Translations under genes and position numbers: made by a program
Part shown: positions 34,167 to 44,399 of the stretch, in pieces
How the letters are laid out: the number at the start of each line of letters is the position of its first letter
How positions within the stretch are numbered: position 1 is the first letter of the stretch
Notes under the pieces: generated by a model
The model's database searches: none
What the model saw: only the letters and a program-made list of their open reading frames with translations
What the model was told of the DNA's origin: nothing
Assembly (NCBI GenBank): GCA_029263315.1
Contig: JAJCXR010000054.1
Location: 434,001-498,000, forward strand
Direction: 5' to 3'
From: Acidobacteriota bacterium
GTDB taxonomy: Bacteria; Acidobacteriota; Thermoanaerobaculia; Multivoradales; J023
DNA: 64,000 nt

Positions 34167-37100
34167 ATGCTTTGGCAATTCTTGCAACGCGTCGCAATTC
34201 CCCTCAGCCTCGTTCTCGTCCTGACGGGCGGCTCATGGGCCCCCGCCCAGGGGCAAAAGGACCCAGATCCCAAGCCTAAGGACTTTCAAATCCACGCCGT
34301 CGAGCTCCATGCCATCGAATTCGAGACCCCGGCACGGGTCGGTTTTGGCGGCGACGCCGTCACCTATGACGCAGCGGTGGAGATCCGCCTCACCATCGAT
34401 GCCTACGACGAAGGCAATGCCGAGCCCGTCCTGTGGGTAGGCGACGAAGAGCTGCGAGGTCACCGCACTTCCAGGCAGGGGGACACCTACGTCCTGGCCT
34501 TCGATGCCTTCGAGCCACAGAGCTTGCCGGAGGGGGGATGCCTCCAGCTCGGCTACTCCCGCAGTGAGGAGGGCGACTGCACCTTCCGCTACAGCTCCGC
34601 CGCGGTGACCCCGGGTACGGCCTTGGTCGATGATCGACTGGCCACCCGCGGTGACCCCAACCCCTATCAGTGGGATCACACAGTGCAAGGTCCGCAATGC
34701 ACCAGCGGAGTCGAGGTCATCGGTAAGCCTTACTACGACAACGTGCAGTACGCCCTCTATGACTCGCAGGATCGCCCCATCCACGAAGTACAGCCGGGCG
34801 ACACCATCGCCATCGAGCTGTGGAATCTGCCGGTGCGGCGGCAGGTGCAAATCCACGTGGTGGACGAACGGGGCCAGGAATGGAGCTATGCCCGCCTGTC
34901 GGCCAACGCCGAAGGGCATATCCCGCGAACCGTCTTCTGGTTCAACACCGGTGTCATCGGCACCACCAGCCGCGAGTTGCGCTATCGTCCGGACCCGGCT
35001 TTTGTCACCTTCGAGGAAGCGAGCAAACACTGGGCCGGCAACCGCGCCTACATCGAGCTGCGCACCGACGACGGTGAGCTCATTCAACGCCATCCCCTAC
35101 CCATCGCTCCGCAACGCACCCAGCCGTTGCTCTATCCGTCCAATGCCCAGGGCGTGCTGATGAATTCGATGGAGGTCGGCAAAGACCGCTTCTACGTCAC
35201 CGGCATGGACTATCCGGCCGGCTCGACGGTGCTCCTTTTTGTGGTGGACAACCGCTTCTCGTGGCAGCAAGGGGTCCATTTCCAGGATCTCACCGGCCGT
35301 GGTTTGGAATCCGACGTCACCATCGTCCAGCTGGCTCCGGGGCAAACCAGCTTCACCGTCGAAGCCTGGGGCCAAGGCTTGCCCCGCCGCGGCCGCTATG
35401 ACCTGATCTCCCGCGTCGTCTCCAGCGCCCCCAACCCGGCAACCCTCAACAGCCAGGTTCAAACCTTCCAGAGCTCCGACATCGCCTCCTTCGGTACCGA
35501 CACGGCGGTGGCCCTTTTCGAGATCATCAATGGCCACATCGTCATGGAAATCGCCGGTCGCACCCTCGAAGGGGTGCACTGGTCACAGGCCAGCTGGTTT
35601 GAATTCGCCGACGTCTTCGAGCGCGGCGAGGATGTCTATGGCGCCGTCGATCCGACGGACTTCCCCCCCACCCACATGGGAGGTGAGTACGCCATGTACT
35701 ACGTCGTCGAAAAGCAACCCGCCGCCTATTGGGACACCGCGACGCCGCCGGTATTGACCGACATCTCCGGCCCCGGTGGCACCTCGCAGCCGGAAGTGGC
35801 CTTGGTCAAATACAGCTGCATCAACCTGACCCGCACCCCCATCTGGCCCAACGCCCAGCCGACCGGCACCAACTGCGGCGAAAACGAGTACCAGGTGATC
35901 GTCGAGTTCGGTGCCACCCCGGCCACTTCCTCCGGCACCTACGCCACCGATGGTGTCTACAACAAAGGCACGGACTTCATCGACCGCTACCCGGAGGAGG
36001 GTTTCACGGTGGTCGACGAGCCCTCCAGCTGTTGCCTGCACTCGGTCGGTCGGCAGGACCACTATGACGACGTCACCACCGGTTCCGATCCCAACCGCGC
36101 CTTCGACATGACCAGCCTGGGCTTTCCCCTGGTGCGCAATTGGTTCACCATCCGTTACCCGGCCCAATCCCCCGGTGGCGTTGGTGGAACGCTTCCCAGC
36201 GGCTCGGACCGCTACCCGGTGTTTTTGATCCTGCACGGGCGCCATCGCACCTGTGCCGCCACCTTCAGCGGTTTCTTCGACCCGGCCTGTGCCCCCGCCG
36301 ACATGGTGGCCAGTCATCGGGGCTACGACTACATCCTCGATGCCCTGGCCAAACAAGGCTTCATCGCCATTTCGGTGGACGCCTACGACATTCAACCCTC
36401 CAACGGACTCAACAATTACGAGGCCCGCGGTGTGCTCATCCTCGAGCACCTGAACCGCATGGAGGATTGGGATCTCAATGGCACCGACCCCTGGGGCGGT
36501 ATGTTCCAGAACCGCATCGACATGACCAAGATCGCCATCGCCGGCCATTCCCGCGGCGGTGAAGGGGTGGTCGCCGCGGCGGAGATCAACGTCAACATGC
36601 CGGGCACCTACGGTCACGACATCGGCCCCGTCATCGCCATCGCCCCCACCGATCAACAGGCGGGTTTCGACTGGGAAGTGCTGCACACTCCCTATCTGGG
36701 GCTCATCGGTGCGGCCGACGGAGACGTCTCCAATTTCCAAGGATTCCGGCCCTATGACCGCGCCTATCCCACCGGCGCCAGCAACCAGTCCGAGAAGAGC
36801 TTGGCTTGGATCTACGGCGCCAACCACAACTTCTGGAACACGGTTTGGACGCCGAGCTTCGGTATCGACCCCTTTGCCTCCGACGACGGTGCCAGTATTA
36901 CCGGTCCCCGCCTGACGGAAGCCGAGCAGCGGCAAACGGGTCTCAGCCCGATCGCCGGTTTCGTGCGACAACATCTGCTGGGCCTCAAGCCCTACCGTCA
37001 GATCTTCACCGGCAAGCTGCCCCTGGCGGCCATGCCGAACGAAGAGATGCACTGGAGCTACCAACACCCCGATCGCCAGACCATGGATGACTACGAAAAC

Positions 37101-37610
37101 AACAATGTGGCCACCAATACCCTCGGCGGCACGGTGACTTACCCTGCCGGAGTGACGGTGTCGGAAGGCGGCATCGGTAGCTGCTCGTTCCATGACGGCA
37201 GCAACGGCAGCGGGGTGGTCTCGTGGATCACCGATCAGGACACCTACGTTTCGGATGTGCCGACCGCCGATCAGGACGTCAGTCAGTACAGCCATCTGTC
37301 GTTCCGCATCACCCAGGTGCCGGACGGCGGCACCCTGAACCCGGTCGATCAAGACCAGAAAGTGCTCGTTCGCTTGGTGGATACCGCCGGCAATCAGCGT
37401 TGGGCTCTGACTTCGGAGTTCCGTCAGATCCCCTACCCCTACGAGCGCTCGCTCAGCAACCGTCCGTGCCAGATGAAGACCGTGCGCATCCCGCTGCGCA
37501 CCTTCGAGATGAACAACTCGGATGTCGACCTGACGGCCATCGACCGGGTGGAGATCATCCTCCCGGACACCGGTAAGGTGGGTATCGACGACCTGCACTT
37601 CACTCAGTAG
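34167..37610 (+). CDS. large secreted alpha/beta hydrolase with extra beta domains
   Basis: A 1147-residue secreted protein. GAGGAG precedes the ATG and a signal peptide follows (IPLSLVLVLTGGSWAPAQG). The first ~650 residues are predicted beta-sandwich modules, two of them with paired cysteines. Residues about 670-930 form an alpha/beta hydrolase: oxyanion segment FLILHGRHRTC, nucleophile elbow GHSRGGEG with Ser795, and a candidate His in YGANHNFWN. The final ~170 residues look like a carbohydrate-binding jelly roll (VEIILPDTGKVGIDDLHF), CBM11-like. The hydrolase core resembles dienelactone-hydrolase/cutinase-like esterases. The substrate is unknown, possibly a polyester or acetylated polysaccharide. 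A strong terminator follows. Confidence 0.82.
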   Translation: MLWQFLQRVAIPLSLVLVLTGGSWAPAQGQKDPDPKPKDFQIHAVELHAIEFETPARVGFGGDAVTYDAAVEIRLTIDAYDEGNAEPVLWVGDEELRGHRTSRQGDTYVLAFDAFEPQSLPEGGCLQLGYSRSEEGDCTFRYSSAAVTPGTALVDDRLATRGDPNPYQWDHTVQGPQCTSGVEVIGKPYYDNVQYALYDSQDRPIHEVQPGDTIAIELWNLPVRRQVQIHVVDERGQEWSYARLSANAEGHIPRTVFWFNTGVIGTTSRELRYRPDPAFVTFEEASKHWAGNRAYIELRTDDGELIQRHPLPIAPQRTQPLLYPSNAQGVLMNSMEVGKDRFYVTGMDYPAGSTVLLFVVDNRFSWQQGVHFQDLTGRGLESDVTIVQLAPGQTSFTVEAWGQGLPRRGRYDLISRVVSSAPNPATLNSQVQTFQSSDIASFGTDTAVALFEIINGHIVMEIAGRTLEGVHWSQASWFEFADVFERGEDVYGAVDPTDFPPTHMGGEYAMYYVVEKQPAAYWDTATPPVLTDISGPGGTSQPEVALVKYSCINLTRTPIWPNAQPTGTNCGENEYQVIVEFGATPATSSGTYATDGVYNKGTDFIDRYPEEGFTVVDEPSSCCLHSVGRQDHYDDVTTGSDPNRAFDMTSLGFPLVRNWFTIRYPAQSPGGVGGTLPSGSDRYPVFLILHGRHRTCAATFSGFFDPACAPADMVASHRGYDYILDALAKQGFIAISVDAYDIQPSNGLNNYEARGVLILEHLNRMEDWDLNGTDPWGGMFQNRIDMTKIAIAGHSRGGEGVVAAAEINVNMPGTYGHDIGPVIAIAPTDQQAGFDWEVLHTPYLGLIGAADGDVSNFQGFRPYDRAYPTGASNQSEKSLAWIYGANHNFWNTVWTPSFGIDPFASDDGASITGPRLTEAEQRQTGLSPIAGFVRQHLLGLKPYRQIFTGKLPLAAMPNEEMHWSYQHPDRQTMDDYENNNVATNTLGGTVTYPAGVTVSEGGIGSCSFHDGSNGSGVVSWITDQDTYVSDVPTADQDVSQYSHLSFRITQVPDGGTLNPVDQDQKVLVRLVDTAGNQRWALTSEFRQIPYPYERSLSNRPCQMKTVRIPLRTFEMNNSDVDLTAIDRVEIILPDTGKVGIDDLHFTQ

Positions 37611-37663
37611 CGATGGCCGGTGGCGACGTCGCTCGGTAGCGACGACGCACCGTCCACTGTTCG

Positions 37664-37695
37664 AAGAGCCCGGGCCGTCCCGGGCTCTTTTCTTT
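37664..37695 (+). terminator. rho-independent terminator after the secreted hydrolase
   Basis: A perfect 11-bp GC-rich stem (AAGAGCCCGGG / CCCGGGCTCTT) with a four-base loop, running into TTCTTT. It lies 54 bp after the hydrolase stop and before dinB. Confidence 0.92.
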
Positions 37696-37738
37696 GCCAC
37701 ACCTACGCAAAGCGGTAATAAGGCGCTAAAATGACCAG

Positions 37739-38848
37739 GTGAACGACGCCCGCCGCATCCTGCACTGTGACATGGACTGCTTCTACGCCGCTGTCCACAT
37801 GCGCGACGATCCCGCCCTGGCGGGACGACCGGTGATCATCGGTGGCCAGCCGCAGAGCCGCGGCGTGGTGGCCGCCGCCAGCTATGAGGCGCGCCAGTTC
37901 GGGGTGCGCTCCGCCATGCCGTCGGCGGAAGCGGGACGACGCTGTCCGCACGGGGTGTTCATCAAGCCGGAGTTTCCCCGCTACCGCGATGAGTCGGAGC
38001 ATATTTTTGAGATCTTTCGACGCTTCACCCCCACCGTGCAGCCGGCTTCCCTCGACGAGGCCTACCTGGACGTCAGCGAGCATTTGCAGCCCTTCGGCAA
38101 CGCCACCGCCATCGCCAAGGAAATCCGCCGTCTGGTGCGCCAGGAGCGGCGACTGGCGGTCAGCGTCGGCGTCGGTCCCAACCGTCTGATCGCCAAAATC
38201 GCCTCCGACTACAACAAACCCGATGGCCTGACGGTGGTCAAGCCGGACCGCATCCAAGAATTCCTCGACCCCATGTCGGTGCGGCGCTTGCACGGCGTCG
38301 GCCCGGCCACCGAACGGGCCTTGAATCGCCTCGGCGTTTCCACCATCGCCGAGCTCCGGAGCCTTGAGCTGGAGGTGCTGGGCCGACGCTTCGGACGCCA
38401 TGGGTTGGGCCTCTATCGCTACAGCCGGGGCATCGACGAGCGTCCGGTGCGCATCGACCGCCAGCGTAAGAGCCTCGGTCACGAACGCACCTACGCTCAA
38501 GACCTGAGTCGCTTGCACGAGATGGACGCACAGATCGAAGGGTTGTCCACCAAGGTGGCGGAGGGTCTGGCGAAGCGCGAGCTGACGGCCCGCACTTTGA
38601 CCGTCAAGGTGCGCTACAGCGACTTCACGACGCTGACCCGTTCACGGACCCTGGACCAAGCCACCGCCGATGGGGCGGTGATCACCGGACACGCCAAGGA
38701 GCTGCTGCGACAGTCGGAGGCGGGGAAGCGTCCCGTCCGCCTGCTGGGGGTGACCGGCTCGGGATTCGATTTGGGGGAGCCCCAGCAGTTATGGCTCTTC
38801 GACGAAGGCGATTGGAACGACGGGACGGTGGAAGCAGGCGTTACGTAG
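37739..38848 (+). CDS. dinB: DNA polymerase IV (Y family)
   Basis: A 369-residue translesion polymerase. ILHCDMDCFYAAVHMRDDP opens the palm with catalytic Asp residues at 11 and 13. SYEARQFGVRSAMP and SLDEAYLDVSE (second acidic pair, around residue 105) follow, then the HhH region VRRLHGVGPATERALNRLG and the little finger. The start is GTG 37739; an ATG eight bases earlier hits a stop after three codons. No LexA-like box was found by eye. Confidence 0.95.
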   Translation: MNDARRILHCDMDCFYAAVHMRDDPALAGRPVIIGGQPQSRGVVAAASYEARQFGVRSAMPSAEAGRRCPHGVFIKPEFPRYRDESEHIFEIFRRFTPTVQPASLDEAYLDVSEHLQPFGNATAIAKEIRRLVRQERRLAVSVGVGPNRLIAKIASDYNKPDGLTVVKPDRIQEFLDPMSVRRLHGVGPATERALNRLGVSTIAELRSLELEVLGRRFGRHGLGLYRYSRGIDERPVRIDRQRKSLGHERTYAQDLSRLHEMDAQIEGLSTKVAEGLAKRELTARTLTVKVRYSDFTTLTRSRTLDQATADGAVITGHAKELLRQSEAGKRPVRLLGVTGSGFDLGEPQQLWLFDEGDWNDGTVEAGVT

Positions 38849-38858
38849 CGCCTTTTTT
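38837..38858 (+). terminator. possible terminator overlapping the dinB stop
   Basis: A short stem (GGCGT / GCGCC, one wobble pair) encloses the dinB stop region and is followed by six T residues. A wider pairing of GCAGG with CCTGC is also possible. The stem is weak, so confidence is moderate. Confidence 0.5.
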
Positions 38859-38947
38859 CCTGCCCTAACAGGACCCTGTGATAGAAATCAGCCATAGAAT
38901 TCCGCCTACGCAGGTGAATTGATAGGTCTCCAGATTGAGGTGCGACC

Positions 38948-41900
38948 ATGCCCGAAGCCCTCCACATTGTTGGCTCGCTGCGCCATGAGCGCCTCTTCGT
39001 CACCGGTGCCACAGGCTTCTTGGGAAAAGTATTGGTCGAGAAGCTGTTGTGGTCGATTCCCGAGGTGGGCAAGCTGCTGCTGTTGATCCGACCCAGCGGC
39101 GGCCGCGACGCCAACCGACGCCTGACGGAAGACATCCTCACCTCACCGCTCATGGCCCGTCTGCGCACCCGTCACGGGGACGCCTGGCAGAGCTTTGCAG
39201 CGAGCAAGATCCAGGTGGTGCCGGGGGATCTCGGGCAGGACCATTTTGGGCTCGACACCGCGGCCTATGCCACCTTGTGCCGTGGCGTCGATCGCGTCGT
39301 GGCGAACGCCGCCACGGTCACCTTCGACGAGCGCCTCGACCGGGCCTTGACCCTCAATACCCACGGTGCCCGACGAACCCTGGAGCTGGCCCGCGATGCC
39401 GGCAACGTGCCGCTGCTCCACGTTTCCACCTGCTATGTCAGCGGTCGTCGCCAGGGCCCGGTGGCCGAAAGCTTGGTGGCCGAAGACTCGGTGCAGATGC
39501 CAACGGAGGGCGACGGCACCTTCGATCTCGACGCCACCCTGGCGGACCTCGACGCCGTATGCCGGCGGCTCGCCGCCTCAACGGCCACCGGGGCAGACGA
39601 GCCCTTCGTCACCGCCGGTCAAGCGGCGGCGAACCGTCTCGGATTCAACGATGTCTACACCTTGAGCAAGGCCCTCGGCGAACGGCTGGTGGCCCGTCAC
39701 CGGGGCTCGGTGCCCGTCGCCATCCTACGGCCGGCCACCGTCGAGAGCATGGCGGAGCAGCCGATCCCGGGTTGGATCGAGGACATCCGCGTCTCCGACC
39801 CCTTGTTGGTGGCCTACGGACGCGGCCGCACGGATGTGCTGCCCGGCGACCCTGAGGTGGCCCTCGAGCTGGTGCCGGTGGACCACGTGGCCCACGCTCT
39901 GCTGGCGGCCTTGGCCGACCTACCCAAAGACGAAGGCAAGACCGGCAGCGACGTTGATGACGATGGCGATGGCGAACGCGAAAAGGACATCCGGGTCTAC
40001 CAAGTCGGCTCGAATCGTCACCCGATCACCCTCGGCGAGCTGATGGCCTTTGCCCGCCAAGGTTTCGCCCAGACGCCCCTACGCGACGACTCTGGAAATC
40101 CCATCTCCGTGCCCAAGGCGCGCTTTGTCGAGGCGGAGTCCCTGCGCCAAGAGCTTGTTGCCCGTCGGCGGCGAGTGCGCTCCCAAGCCCGCCTGTTGAC
40201 GAAGGTTGGAGCCGGCCGCTTGGCCAAACGCCTAGGAATGGCGGAGCGCCTGCTGGATCACTTCATCCACTTGATCGAGGTCTATCGGCCCTACTTGAGC
40301 CAAGGGGCCCGCTATCGGGACGACGCCACCCGCCGGTTGTGGGATCGGCTCTCGACCACCGAGAGAACGGAATTCCCCTTCGACATCACGGCCCTCGACT
40401 GGCGGACCTACATCTCCCGAACCCATGTGCCCGGCCTCATCCGCTATGCCCTCAAGGCCGACAGCGGGGCCCCGCCGCCACCCCAGCCCTTGCCGCCGCT
40501 GTCCGAACGGCAAGCGACGGCGGAATCCCGCGCCGCCGACGCCACCACCCTCTTCGACCTGTTCCAAAGCGTTGCCCAAGCCCACGGCGACCGCCCGGCC
40601 TTCCAGATCTGCCGCCAAGGTCACTGGCTGCGCTACACCTATCGGCAAGCCTTGACCGCCACCGCCAACATGGCCTGGCGCCTGGCGACGGAGCACGCTA
40701 TCGGTCGCGGCGACCGAGTCATTCTGTGGTCCAGCGGCTGCCCCGAGTGGGTGCTCGCCAGCTTCGCGATCCACCGGCTGGGGGCCGTCGTCGTTCCCCT
40801 GGATCCGCAATGGCCGGTGCCAGAGGTCGTGCAAGCGGCACGGCTGGTGGGGGCCAAGCTGCTGTGCGCTGCGCCGCCGCAACATGCAGCCTTGGCCACC
40901 TCCGAAGCAACACCGGCGTGTCCGCTGGTATGCCTCGCCGAGCCCTTCGTACCGGCGCCGGAGGTTTCGCTGCGGGCCGGAGTCGACGACTGGGCGTCCA
41001 GCCACCAGAAGGAACCGCGGCACAGCGACGATCTGGCGAGCATCATTTTCACCAGCGGCACCACCGTGGCTCCGAAGGCGGTGCCGCTCACCCATGGCAA
41101 CTACCTGGCCAACGTGCGCGACCTGGTGCCCCTGATGCGCTTGTCCCACGAGCGCCTGTTGTCGGTGCTGCCGATCCATCACGTCTTCGAGCAAATGGTC
41201 GGGCTTCTGGTGCCCCTCACCGGCGCCAGCACCTTCAGTTATGTGGCGGAAATCAAACCGGCGGAGATCAACTGGATGATGGCCACCACCCGGCCGACGG
41301 TGCTGGTGGCCGTGCCCCGCCTGCTCGAGTTGCTGCATGCCGGCATCTTCCGCAGCGTTGAGGCCGGTGGGCCGATGCTCGGCCTGCTGTTCAAGGTGCT
41401 CTTCGCCCTCTCCCGGCTCACCGGCGGGCGTTATGGTCACCGTCTTTTCGCCAAGGTCCACGGTAAATTCGGCGGCTCCCTGCGACGCATCGCCACCGGC
41501 GGCTCGGCCCTGCGTCCAAGCCTTGGGCGAAGCTTCCAGCTGATGGGTTTCCAAGTCGCTGAGGGCTACGGCATGAGCGAAACCAGCCCTTGCTTGAGCG
41601 TCAATCCATGGCAGGAGATCCGCTTCGGTTCGGCCGGTCGGCCCCTACCGGGGGTCGAGATCGAGCTGCGGCCCCCGACGGAAGCCGTCGGTGTGGCCCC
41701 CGGCTGCGGCGAAATCTGGGTGCGGGGCGACAACGTCATGGCCGGTTATCTGGAGAATCCCGAGGCCACCGCCGCCGTGATGCGGGATGGCTGGCTCAAC
41801 ACCGGCGACATCGGTTACTTCGAGGACGGATACCTCTATCTGTCGGGGCGTAGCAAAGACGTCATCGTCACCGAAGCCGGCAAGAACGTCTATCCCGAAG

Positions 41901-42484
41901 AGGTGGAGCTGCGTTACCGCGGCATCCCCGATGTCGAAGAGCTCATCGTCCTCGGGCTGCCCCTGAAGATCGACGCCCCCGACCGCCACGATGCCACCGG
42001 GGGCGAACGGGTGATGGCCCTGGTGGTGCCTCGAACCGGCGCCACGGCGGCGGACGTGGAGCGCATCCGCAGCGCCATCGCCGAACGCTCGGCCGACATC
42101 CCGAGCTATCAACGGGTCACCGGCATCGAGATCTGGCGTGGCGAGCTACCCAAGACCACCACCATGAAGGTGAAGCGTAGCCTGCTCCGCGACGCCGTCC
42201 TGGCAGGTCAGCGGGGCGACGGCGAAACAGCCCAGACGCCGACACCGCCGGTCGCCGAAACCCAGCTCAGCAAAGCCGAGTCCTGGGTCATTGAGACGTT
42301 GGCTCGCCTCACCGGGCGACGCCCCGACCAGCTCAGCGGCGACGACTACTTGGCCGATCTAGGAGTCGACTCGCTGACCCACGTCGAGCTCGTGGCGGCC
42401 TTCGAGGCCCATTTCGATCGACGGATCGCCAACGCCACCGCCGCCGGCTTGCTACGGGTGCGGGATCTGTTTGAGCTGATCTGA
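38948..42484 (+). CDS. fusion: fatty acyl reductase, AMP-forming acyl ligase, acyl carrier domain
   Basis: An 1178-residue three-part enzyme; GAGGTG precedes the ATG. Residues 1-~330 are an NAD(P)-binding reductase of the Male-sterility/FAR type, with [10 protein letters not shown] at 18-27 and YTLSK (Tyr237, Lys241). About 340-520 is a FAR C-terminal-like helical part. Residues about 535-1090 form an acyl-activating enzyme with [17 protein letters not shown] near 699 (the usual GxPKG is changed to VAPKA), YGMSETSP, and [22 protein letters not shown] carrier domain ends the protein, with the phosphopantetheine Ser1142 in [11 protein letters not shown]. Carboxylic acid reductases have the order ligase-carrier-reductase; here the reductase is first. 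It probably activates fatty acids and reduces them to aldehyde or alcohol. Confidence 0.88.
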   Translation: MPEALHIVGSLRHERLFVTGATGFLGKVLVEKLLWSIPEVGKLLLLIRPSGGRDANRRLTEDILTSPLMARLRTRHGDAWQSFAASKIQVVPGDLGQDHFGLDTAAYATLCRGVDRVVANAATVTFDERLDRALTLNTHGARRTLELARDAGNVPLLHVSTCYVSGRRQGPVAESLVAEDSVQMPTEGDGTFDLDATLADLDAVCRRLAASTATGADEPFVTAGQAAANRLGFNDVYTLSKALGERLVARHRGSVPVAILRPATVESMAEQPIPGWIEDIRVSDPLLVAYGRGRTDVLPGDPEVALELVPVDHVAHALLAALADLPKDEGKTGSDVDDDGDGEREKDIRVYQVGSNRHPITLGELMAFARQGFAQTPLRDDSGNPISVPKARFVEAESLRQELVARRRRVRSQARLLTKVGAGRLAKRLGMAERLLDHFIHLIEVYRPYLSQGARYRDDATRRLWDRLSTTERTEFPFDITALDWRTYISRTHVPGLIRYALKADSGAPPPPQPLPPLSERQATAESRAADATTLFDLFQSVAQAHGDRPAFQICRQGHWLRYTYRQALTATANMAWRLATEHAIGRGDRVILWSSGCPEWVLASFAIHRLGAVVVPLDPQWPVPEVVQAARLVGAKLLCAAPPQHAALATSEATPACPLVCLAEPFVPAPEVSLRAGVDDWASSHQKEPRHSDDLASIIFTSGTTVAPKAVPLTHGNYLANVRDLVPLMRLSHERLLSVLPIHHVFEQMVGLLVPLTGASTFSYVAEIKPAEINWMMATTRPTVLVAVPRLLELLHAGIFRSVEAGGPMLGLLFKVLFALSRLTGGRYGHRLFAKVHGKFGGSLRRIATGGSALRPSLGRSFQLMGFQVAEGYGMSETSPCLSVNPWQEIRFGSAGRPLPGVEIELRPPTEAVGVAPGCGEIWVRGDNVMAGYLENPEATAAVMRDGWLNTGDIGYFEDGYLYLSGRSKDVIVTEAGKNVYPEEVELRYRGIPDVEELIVLGLPLKIDAPDRHDATGGERVMALVVPRTGATAADVERIRSAIAERSADIPSYQRVTGIEIWRGELPKTTTMKVKRSLLRDAVLAGQRGDGETAQTPTPPVAETQLSKAESWVIETLARLTGRRPDQLSGDDYLADLGVDSLTHVELVAAFEAHFDRRIANATAAGLLRVRDLFELI

Positions 42485-42610
42485 GCAACACCGTCGATCG
42501 GCTGAAGCCACTCGTCAGTCTCCATCATCCCCCTGGCCCTGGCACCCGTTGCCGAGGTGCCCAATCAAGAGGCGAATTCGTCATGGTTCGACAATCGGAC
42601 TCTCGACCTG

Positions 42611-42637
42611 TTATCGTCAATCTACGATGAACGATAA
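42611..42637 (+). promoter_or_regulatory. candidate ArsR operator over the arsR start
   Basis: An inverted repeat, TTATCGT at 42611-42617 and ACGATAA at 42631-42637, with a further ACGAT at 42624. It overlaps the arsR ATG at 42627. Self-repression by an ArsR-type protein at such a site is usual. The site is read by eye only. Confidence 0.5.
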
Positions 42638-42983
42638 TAACGATGACCCAGCGACAGACCACTGTGACTGTCCTCCCGAAGACGCCAGACCGGATCTACG
42701 GCCGATCGAAGGCGACGAAGCCGACCATGAGCTGGCTTCTCTCGCCAAGGCTCTCGGCCATCCCGCCCGGGTGAAAATTCTCCGCCTTCTCGCCCGGCGC
42801 CGAGAGTGTCTTTGTGGGGAGATCGTCCATGAGCTCTCACTAGCGCAGTCGACCGTCTCACAACACCTCAAGACCCTCAAAAAAGCGGGCCTGGTGCGGG
42901 GTACCGTCGACGGGCCCAGGGTTTGCTACTGCCTGGCGGAGAAGGCTCTGCGCCGGGCCAAAGTCTTGGTCGCAGGTCTTTGA
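42627..42983 (+). CDS. arsR: ArsR-family arsenic-responsive repressor
   Basis: A 118-residue winged-helix repressor. [32 protein letters not shown] contains the CxC metal site (ECLCGEI) at the usual place in the DNA-binding helix. [19 protein letters not shown] is the recognition region and [10 protein letters not shown] the wing, with two more cysteines. A Cys-containing N-terminal tail (DHCDCPPED) may add a thiolate. I use ATG 42627; the frame runs on upstream. The acr3 gene follows after nine bases. Confidence 0.92.
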   Translation: MNDNNDDPATDHCDCPPEDARPDLRPIEGDEADHELASLAKALGHPARVKILRLLARRRECLCGEIVHELSLAQSTVSQHLKTLKKAGLVRGTVDGPRVCYCLAEKALRRAKVLVAGL

Positions 42984-42992
42984 GGTACCGAC

Positions 42993-44123
42993 ATGGAAAG
43001 CTTCATGGAACAGAATCTCAGCAAAAAGCTCTCTCTCCTGGACCGCTACCTTACCGTTTGGATTTTCCTGGCCATGGCGGTCGGGGTGGCTGTCGGGTCC
43101 CTTTTCCAGGGGCGGGTCGCACAATTCAATGAAGCTCTGACAGTCGGCAAGAACACTAATTTGCTGATTGCAGCGGGGCTGATCCTCATGATGTATCCGC
43201 CGCTGGCCAAAGTGAAATACGAGCTGATGCCGAAGGTGTTCGCGGACCACAAAGTCCTCGGGCTCTCCTTGATCCAGAACTGGATCGTCGGCCCGGCGCT
43301 CATGTTCGCGCTGGCCATCGGCTTTCTCGGCTTTCTTGCGCCCACTCTCTTCGGACCGGATCCGCGCTGGAGCCAGTACATGGTGGGCTTGATTCTGGTC
43401 GGCATCGCCCGCTGCATCGCCATGGTGCTCGTCTGGAACCAACTCGCCCAAGGCAGCAGCGAATACGCGGCGGGGCTGGTGGCCCTCAACAGCATCTTCC
43501 AGATCTTGACCTTCGGAATCTACGCCTGGATCTTTGTCACCGTCCTGCCGCCGTTCTTTGGCCTCGAGGGAGCAGTCGTCGAGGTGACGATCGGTGAGAT
43601 CTTCAAGAGCGTGCTGGTCTACCTGGGTATTCCCTTCGCAGCCGGGATTTTGAGCCGAAAGATTCTGCTGCCCCTGAAAGGAGCCGATTGGTACGACCGG
43701 GTCTTCGTGCCTCGCATCTCTCCGCTCACCCTAATAGCACTGCTCTTTACGATAGTAGTGATGTTCTCGGCTCAGGGCGAGCAGATCCTCAGTCAGCCTT
43801 TGGACGTTCTATGGATCGCGGTTCCTCTGAGCGCCTACTTCGGGATCATGTTTCTCGTCAGCTTTCTCATGGCCTGGCGGGTCGGCGCCGACTATCCCAG
43901 AGCCGCGACTCTCGCCTTCACCGCCTCGGGCAATAACTTCGAGCTGGCGATCGCCGTAGCCATCGGCGTCTTCGGGATCACCTCGCCGGTCGCCTTTGCG
44001 ACAGTCGTCGGACCCCTGGTCGAGGTACCGGTTTTGATCAGCCTAGTCCACGTGAGTCTGGCACTTCGCCGCCGGTTGTATTCCAGAACCGAGCCGGAAG
44101 GAGAGGCTCGGGAGGCCAGGTAA
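42993..44123 (+). CDS. acr3: ACR3-family arsenite efflux permease
   Basis: A 376-residue permease with ten predicted membrane helices that exports arsenite. The family motif [18 protein letters not shown] contains the essential Cys of ACR3. [20 protein letters not shown] starts the membrane part. GAGGT stands before the ATG; a second ATG four codons on is possible. It is co-transcribed with arsR. No arsenate reductase gene is adjacent. Confidence 0.95.
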   Translation: MESFMEQNLSKKLSLLDRYLTVWIFLAMAVGVAVGSLFQGRVAQFNEALTVGKNTNLLIAAGLILMMYPPLAKVKYELMPKVFADHKVLGLSLIQNWIVGPALMFALAIGFLGFLAPTLFGPDPRWSQYMVGLILVGIARCIAMVLVWNQLAQGSSEYAAGLVALNSIFQILTFGIYAWIFVTVLPPFFGLEGAVVEVTIGEIFKSVLVYLGIPFAAGILSRKILLPLKGADWYDRVFVPRISPLTLIALLFTIVVMFSAQGEQILSQPLDVLWIAVPLSAYFGIMFLVSFLMAWRVGADYPRAATLAFTASGNNFELAIAVAIGVFGITSPVAFATVVGPLVEVPVLISLVHVSLALRRRLYSRTEPEGEAREAR

Positions 44124-44146
44124 GGCCCCGCGCCCCAGGAAGTTGC

Positions 44147-44350
44147 GGGAGAGGGCGGGGGGTGAGGGCTCCGATGCAGGCTCCCTCTACCGTCCTACGG
44201 GAGAGGGCGGGGGGTGAGGGCTCCGATGCAGGCTCCCTCTACCGTCCTACGGGAGAGGGCGGGGGGTGAGGGCTCGGGAGAGGGCGGGGGGTGAGGGCTC
44301 GGGAGAGGGCGGGGGGTGAGGGCTCGGGGGAGGGCGGTAGAGGGAGGGGG
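44147..44350. repeat. nested GC-rich tandem repeats between acr3 and the cupin-synthetase gene
   Basis: Two exact 52-bp copies (44147-44198, 44199-44250), each made of a 25-bp G-rich core plus 27 bp. Then come three copies of the core alone (44251, 44276, 44301) and a degenerate end to about 44350. The core begins GGGAGAGGGCGGGGGGTGAG. Within the 52-bp unit, CCCTCTACCGT pairs with ACGGGAGAGGG of the next copy (one mismatch) to form a hairpin. Such CCCTC/GAGGG hairpin elements are known as dispersed repeats in several GC-rich phyla. It may also end transcription from both sides. Confidence 0.9.
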
Positions 44351-44399
44351 CCAAGAAACAATTTACTACCTGACGCATCCTGACCCGATCAGAAGACCG

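Noticed and set aside
35583-37700. 705-codon open frame on the minus strand
   Set aside because: Antisense to the secreted hydrolase, which has a signal peptide, ribosome site and catalytic motif.
40232-41554. 440-codon open frame on the minus strand
   Set aside because: Antisense to the reductase-ligase fusion; Gly/Arg/Gln-rich product without a domain.
42549-42626. longer N terminus for ArsR
   Set aside because: The extra 26 residues cover the likely promoter and operator; the ATG at 42627 gives a standard ArsR length.
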